Source of the DNA: Bacillota bacterium
GTDB taxonomy: Bacteria > Bacillota > Clostridia > Tissierellales > Sedimentibacteraceae
NCBI GenBank assembly: GCA_023425285.1
Contig: JAFACY010000173.1
Location: forward strand, 1 to 9,891
Direction: 5' to 3'
DNA length: 9,891 nt
Under the pieces are notes generated by a model, which saw nothing but the letters and a program-made list of their open reading frames with translations, was not told the origin of the DNA and made no database searches. Of the stretch, positions 7,096 to 9,891 are shown piece after piece. Made by a program: the position numbers and the translations under genes. Numbering within the stretch: position 1 is the first letter of the stretch; every line of letters begins with the position of its first letter.

Positions 7096-7569
7096 TCATA
7101 TTTTATCTCTGATATCGTCAATCCACTTTTTTACTTCCTCCGGTTGTGCAATACCATTTACGGCAATACCGTGTACAATTATGGAACCGGAACATTCCCC
7201 GGCAATATCATTTTCAATTTGTCCGAAGCCTCCGCCTCCGTGGGTGCAAAAAGGAATAATTGTTTTGCCTGATAAGTCATGCTGTCTGATAAAGCTCATG
7301 ACAGGCGGTGCCATGGTTTTAAACCAATTTGGCGTACCTATAAATATTGTATCATAATCTTCCACCGACTCATTTCCGGAAATCAGTTCAGGACAAAACC
7401 TGCGTTCAATCTGATTTCTCACTTCCTTAACCGCTGTATTGTAATCAAAGGAATAGTTGTTCTCGGGAATTAATTCCCTTATATCGCCGTCTATTTGCTC
7501 TGCAATTTCAAATGCCAGATTCATTGTATTCTGAAAAAGTGAATAGTAAACCACCAATGCTTTTTTCAT
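7096..7569 (-). CDS. Flavodoxin-like FMN protein
   Basis: The 157-residue protein has the length and layout of a short-chain flavodoxin, a cytoplasmic FMN electron carrier. It starts with the first beta strand KKALVVYYS and a phosphate-binding loop (residues 10-15), then DYDTIFIGTPNWFKTMAPPV (71-90), which matches the FMN-ring loop of the family, and IIPFCTHGGGGFGQIE (104-119), the glycine-rich third loop. The phosphate loop reads SLFQNT where most relatives have S-x-TGNT, so FMN affinity or partner may differ. The frame reaches ATG at 7584, but ATG at 7569 is chosen because AAAGGA lies 6 bases upstream and the beta strand then starts directly. It follows the MBL-fold gene by 11 bp and is the last gene of the HD-GYP operon. 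It may deliver electrons to an enzyme elsewhere; no obvious redox partner is in the window. Confidence 0.9.
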   Translation of the reverse strand: MKKALVVYYSLFQNTMNLAFEIAEQIDGDIRELIPENNYSFDYNTAVKEVRNQIERRFCPELISGNESVEDYDTIFIGTPNWFKTMAPPVMSFIRQHDLSGKTIIPFCTHGGGGFGQIENDIAGECSGSIIVHGIAVNGIAQPEEVKKWIDDIRDKI

Positions 7570-7580
7570 ATGCTGTCCTT

Positions 7581-8228
7581 TCATAAAATTCCACAGTCTA
7601 ATATTTTCCTGATTATATCTTTGCTCAGTACTTTATTGTGTCCTGAAATGCAAATATCAAAATCCATTTTCTCGTATTTCTCCATTGTATTCATATACAC
7701 ATCTTTTTCACAACTGATATTTGGAACAATCTCATCCATGTTGTCACCAATATTGTCTCCAAGTACGAGCACTCCATCTTCTTCGTCCATGATACTTATC
7801 GAATCAAGGGTGTGTCCCGGAGTGTGAAATATCCTGATTTTATCCTCAGGAAAATATAGTTCATTTTGAAAAACTAAATTTGGAAGGCACATCTCGACTA
7901 TGCCGCGGATATACCGGCTGTTTCTACTCATCATACCATACCATTCTGACAAAATCATATCTCTGCACAATGCATGAGACACAATTATACAATCCTCAAA
8001 GGAGCAGTTTCCCCATATATGATCCCAGTGATAATGTGAATTTACAACAATAATCTTCTTGTTGTCATTTTTCATATACTTCATAACATTTTCAACGTTC
8101 TGTGGACCCAGACCTGTATCAATCAAATAATTGTTTTTTCTGCCCTTTATTAAATACAAGTTTAAATCCCACTCCAATTCATCATATGTAAATAAAACAC
8201 CCCTGCTTTTTATTTCTTGAACTTTCAT
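7581..8228 (-). CDS. Metallo-beta-lactamase-fold hydrolase
   Basis: The 215-residue protein is a compact single-domain MBL-fold enzyme. The full metal-ligand set is present: HYHWDH at 65-70 (HxHxDH), H139 in HTPGHT (135-140), D158 in VLGDN, and H197 in SGHN. This predicts a two-metal, zinc-type hydrolase centre. There is no signal peptide, so it is cytoplasmic. Size and motifs fit glyoxalase II-like or lactonase-like enzymes; the substrate cannot be read from the sequence. Having H67 rather than glutamate at the second motif position argues against a flavodiiron-type redox centre, despite the flavodoxin gene next door. ATG at 8228 has AGGAGA nearby. It lies 37 bp after the second tetR gene and 11 bp before the flavodoxin gene, all in one operon. 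Confidence 0.92.
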   Translation of the reverse strand: MKVQEIKSRGVLFTYDELEWDLNLYLIKGRKNNYLIDTGLGPQNVENVMKYMKNDNKKIIVVNSHYHWDHIWGNCSFEDCIIVSHALCRDMILSEWYGMMSRNSRYIRGIVEMCLPNLVFQNELYFPEDKIRIFHTPGHTLDSISIMDEEDGVLVLGDNIGDNMDEIVPNISCEKDVYMNTMEKYEKMDFDICISGHNKVLSKDIIRKILDCGIL

Positions 8229-8265
8229 TATCTTCTCCTGCCTTTTTTCTTAACTAATCCTAACT

Positions 8266-8952
8266 TTATTCTTTATTTCTCATGGGTTCTATTATATCAT
8301 CCAGCAATGCTGTGTATACTTCTTCCAACGGGCATTCCTGCCGTAAGAACTTATAAATAATATACGGACTGAAATATACGGATAATAAATGAAACACCGC
8401 TTTTTTAATATCTATGTCAGCTCTGAACTCTTTTTTCCCGATTCCTTCCTCCAGCAAATTTATGAGAAGCTCTCCCACAGTCGGCAAATTAATCTTTGAA
8501 GAGTCGCTGATTAAGGCTTCGTTGTTTGGAAACTGATATATATAATCTGCCTTTGTATATTCTACTTCCTTGATAATGTTCATATCACGCCTTAATATAT
8601 GACTTATAAAAAGGGGCATTTGATTATTATATTTATTGTCTTCTTTTACGGTAAAATCAAAAATAAATTTAATTTTTTCATAGCTTGAGCATTCTTTGTA
8701 TTTTATTTTGTTCAATTCTACAAACAATCTTGCACAAAACCACCATCCGTAATATGTGTAAATGTGTTCTTTTGTCGGAAAATAATTAAAAAACGTTCCT
8801 CTTGATATTTCTGCCGCATCACATATTTCATCAACCGTAATATTATCATAATCCTTTTTCATATTTAATCCTAAAAAGGTTTGTAAAATTTTATACCTTG
8901 TTTTTGCAAAATTTAATTCTCTCAATGTTAATTGACTCTTTGGTCTGTCCAT
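8266..8952 (-). CDS. TetR/AcrR family transcriptional regulator (second)
   Basis: A 228-residue TetR protein. The helix-turn-helix is clear: DNITVDEICDAAEISRGTFFNYFPTKEHI is the region at about 36-64, with RGTFFNYFPTK as recognition helix and cap. The C-terminal part is helical and variable, containing many aromatic residues (for example TYYGWWF near 66-72), which suits binding of a small hydrophobic ligand. ATG at 8952 is preceded by AGGAG at 6 bases. It is the second gene of an operon, 22 bp after the HD-GYP gene and 37 bp before the MBL-fold gene. The palindrome in the operon's leader is its likely binding site, so it would control all four genes. Its DNA-binding region resembles that of the other TetR protein in this window, and their operators share a core. 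Confidence 0.92.
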   Translation of the reverse strand: MDRPKSQLTLRELNFAKTRYKILQTFLGLNMKKDYDNITVDEICDAAEISRGTFFNYFPTKEHIYTYYGWWFCARLFVELNKIKYKECSSYEKIKFIFDFTVKEDNKYNNQMPLFISHILRRDMNIIKEVEYTKADYIYQFPNNEALISDSSKINLPTVGELLINLLEEGIGKKEFRADIDIKKAVFHLLSVYFSPYIIYKFLRQECPLEEVYTALLDDIIEPMRNKE

Positions 8953-8974
8953 TTCAGACTCCTAGTACTTATTT

Positions 8975-9553
8975 TTAATTTTCCAGTAAACCCTTAAACA
9001 GGTTACAGCTTTTTCTGAAAATACGGGGATCTATTGCTTTTCCCTCCATTTCTTCCATTAATCTCAGTGGATTTTCAATACAATAGGGTCTGTATATTCT
9101 GCGTTGAGTGATAGCATCAAATATATCCGCAATTCTTATGATTCTGCTGTGAAAGGGAATATTTTCTCCTTTTATTTTGTCGGGATACCCTGTTCCGTCC
9201 CAATTCTCATGGTGATGTCTGATTGTTTTTGCTTTTTCCGTATTGTTATAATTTTTATCAGCAACAGATAAATACAGGTACTGTGAATATACGGCGTGCC
9301 GTTTCATAACAGTCCATTCATCTGATGACAAGCTGCATTTTTTATATAAAATATTCTCGGGAATTTTGCTTTTACCGATATCATGGTATAATGCCTCTTC
9401 ATAAAGTATCTGCTTTTCCTCGTCACACATTTTCATTTCATCGGCTATTTTCATGGCAATGTTGGCGACATTACCGGAATGTATGAAAAGCTCCAAAGAA
9501 AAATCAGGCTTCACTAAATTAAGGTAGTTGACTTTTTTTATATTCTGAAACAT
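8975..9553 (-). CDS. Stand-alone HD-GYP domain phosphohydrolase
   Basis: The 192-residue protein is almost entirely one HD-GYP domain with no receiver, PAS or membrane part. Seen in order: H25, HDIGK (H57, D58, K61), H86, HHHE (113-116), DGTGYP (119-124), and RIIRIADIFDAIT (137-149). These are the metal ligands and signature of HD-GYP enzymes, many of which hydrolyse cyclic di-GMP; some act on cGAMP or other nucleotides. The GYP motif is intact, so activity is plausible. ATG at 9553 has AGGTGG 7 bases or so upstream. It is the first gene of the operon with tetR, an MBL-fold hydrolase and a flavodoxin. With no sensor domain, its control is probably transcriptional, through the neighbouring TetR. 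Whether it truly degrades cyclic di-GMP is inferred. Confidence 0.93.
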   Translation of the reverse strand: MFQNIKKVNYLNLVKPDFSLELFIHSGNVANIAMKIADEMKMCDEEKQILYEEALYHDIGKSKIPENILYKKCSLSSDEWTVMKRHAVYSQYLYLSVADKNYNNTEKAKTIRHHHENWDGTGYPDKIKGENIPFHSRIIRIADIFDAITQRRIYRPYCIENPLRLMEEMEGKAIDPRIFRKSCNLFKGLLEN

Positions 9554-9576
9554 ACAACACCACCTAAAAGCAATTT

Positions 9577-9590
9577 TATACTATAGTATA
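9577..9590. promoter_or_regulatory. 14-bp palindromic operator upstream of the HD-GYP operon
   Basis: TATACTATAGTATA is a perfect palindrome between the -10 box and the HD-GYP start codon, about 24 bases downstream of the expected transcription start. A weaker copy, TTTACTCTAGTTAA (9595-9608), lies 18 bp away centre to centre, over the start site. The likely ligand is the operon's own TetR. The core ACTATAGT also occurs twice in the operator at 1759-1795. Confidence 0.7.
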
Positions 9591-9613
9591 TTTTTTTACT
9601 CTAGTTAAATATT

Positions 9614-9642
9614 ATTATATTGTTCATGGTATTTTATGTCAA
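9614..9642 (-). promoter_or_regulatory. Consensus sigma-A promoter of the HD-GYP/tetR/MBL/flavodoxin operon
   Basis: TTGACA (9637-9642) and TATAAT (9614-9619) on the minus strand are 17 bases apart, a full consensus match. Expected start near 9607 gives a leader of about 54 bases containing the palindrome. No other promoter is visible in the operon. Confidence 0.85.
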
Positions 9643-9649
9643 CAACTAT

Positions 9650-9883
9650 ATGGATAAAAAGGAACTGCTGATTAACAGTCTTTCTTCTGTTCTTAATTTT
9701 TTATTAAAGCCAAATTACAGTTGAATTATAGGATGGTTGAGTGGAATTAAAAGATTATAATTTTACAGGAACACAATTATTTATTTTGATAAAAACGGTG
9801 GATACGAAAGCACCGTTTCTCCTCATATATTTGAAAAGTTAGGATATAATGAAATACTCTCTAAAACAGAAAAAATGAAGTAA
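9650..9883 (+). pseudogene. Possible remnant of a small gene, broken by two in-frame stops
   Basis: One plus-strand frame reads from ATG at 9650 through MDKKELLINSLSSVLNFLLK to a TGA at about 9722, is broken again by TAA near 9756, then reads protein-like IIYFDKNGGYESTVSP and HIFEKLGYNEILSKTEKMK to TAA at 9881. The two ends look coding in the same frame, with the middle degraded; short coding-like pieces also appear in the other two frames between the stops (for example VELKDYNFTGTQ from 9741), which would fit small frameshifting indels. I do not recognise the family. No good ribosome binding site precedes the ATG. It is the only plus-strand candidate, divergent from the HD-GYP operon. It could also be chance. 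Confidence 0.35.
9791..9818 (-). terminator. Weak candidate terminator for a gene beyond the right edge
   Basis: On the minus strand AAACGGTG and CACCGTTT form an 8-bp stem with a 10-base loop, ending in a run of five T partly inside the stem. It would serve a minus-strand gene beyond the window, but it lies inside the possible plus-strand gene remnant, so it may be coincidental. Confidence 0.35.
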
Positions 9884-9891
9884 CCATAGAG

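Noticed and set aside
7581..8228. MBL-fold protein as a flavodiiron oxygen or nitric oxide reductase
   Set aside because: It has HxHxDH instead of HxExDH and is too short to contain a flavodoxin domain; the ligand pattern fits a zinc-type hydrolase.
1..9891. CRISPR arrays, transposase genes, tRNA or rRNA genes, phage attachment sites
   Set aside because: No regularly spaced repeats, recombinase or transposase motifs, or recognisable RNA-gene sequences were seen on either strand.

Overview
The window looks like chromosomal DNA from a low-GC Gram-positive anaerobe, most likely a member of the Clostridia. The reasons are AT-rich intergenic DNA, strong AGGAGG-type ribosome binding sites, near-perfect sigma-A promoters, and a mix of YitT-family, TetR, AraC/GyrI-like and HD-GYP genes. 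The genus cannot be named from this sequence. All nine confidently called genes are on the minus strand, so the transcriptional order runs from high to low coordinates. The only plus-strand candidate is a broken gene remnant at the far right.

Right block (about 9650 down to 7096): a four-gene operon in the order HD-GYP phosphodiesterase, TetR regulator, metallo-beta-lactamase-fold hydrolase, flavodoxin. It starts from a consensus promoter (TTGACA, 17 bp, TATAAT). A 14-bp palindrome in its leader is a likely operator for the operon's own TetR protein. Intergenic gaps are 22, 37 and 11 bp.

Middle block (7059 to 6080): a single AraC-type regulator with a C-terminal GyrI-like ligand-binding domain, its own promoter, and a clear rho-independent terminator.

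NHEJ block (6059 to 1870): a YitT-family membrane protein, then Ku, then a three-domain LigD (phosphoesterase, ligase, polymerase). Together Ku and LigD are a complete two-component bacterial non-homologous end-joining system. Ku and LigD are 4 bp apart. The YitT-Ku gap is 60 bp with no visible terminator, so all three may share the promoter upstream of the YitT gene. The Ku-LigD pair contains patches of much higher G+C than the flanks.

Left block (1825 to 1): a TetR regulator whose 3' end overlaps by 17 bp the start of a large secreted protein with a Calx-beta-like domain, cut off by the window edge. Its promoter is also full consensus, and a perfect 37-bp palindrome lies immediately downstream of the -10 box. 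This palindrome and the right-hand operator share the core ACTATAGT, which suggests related or cross-acting TetR regulators. The best candidates for something undescribed are this TetR/secreted-protein unit and the HD-GYP/TetR/MBL/flavodoxin operon.
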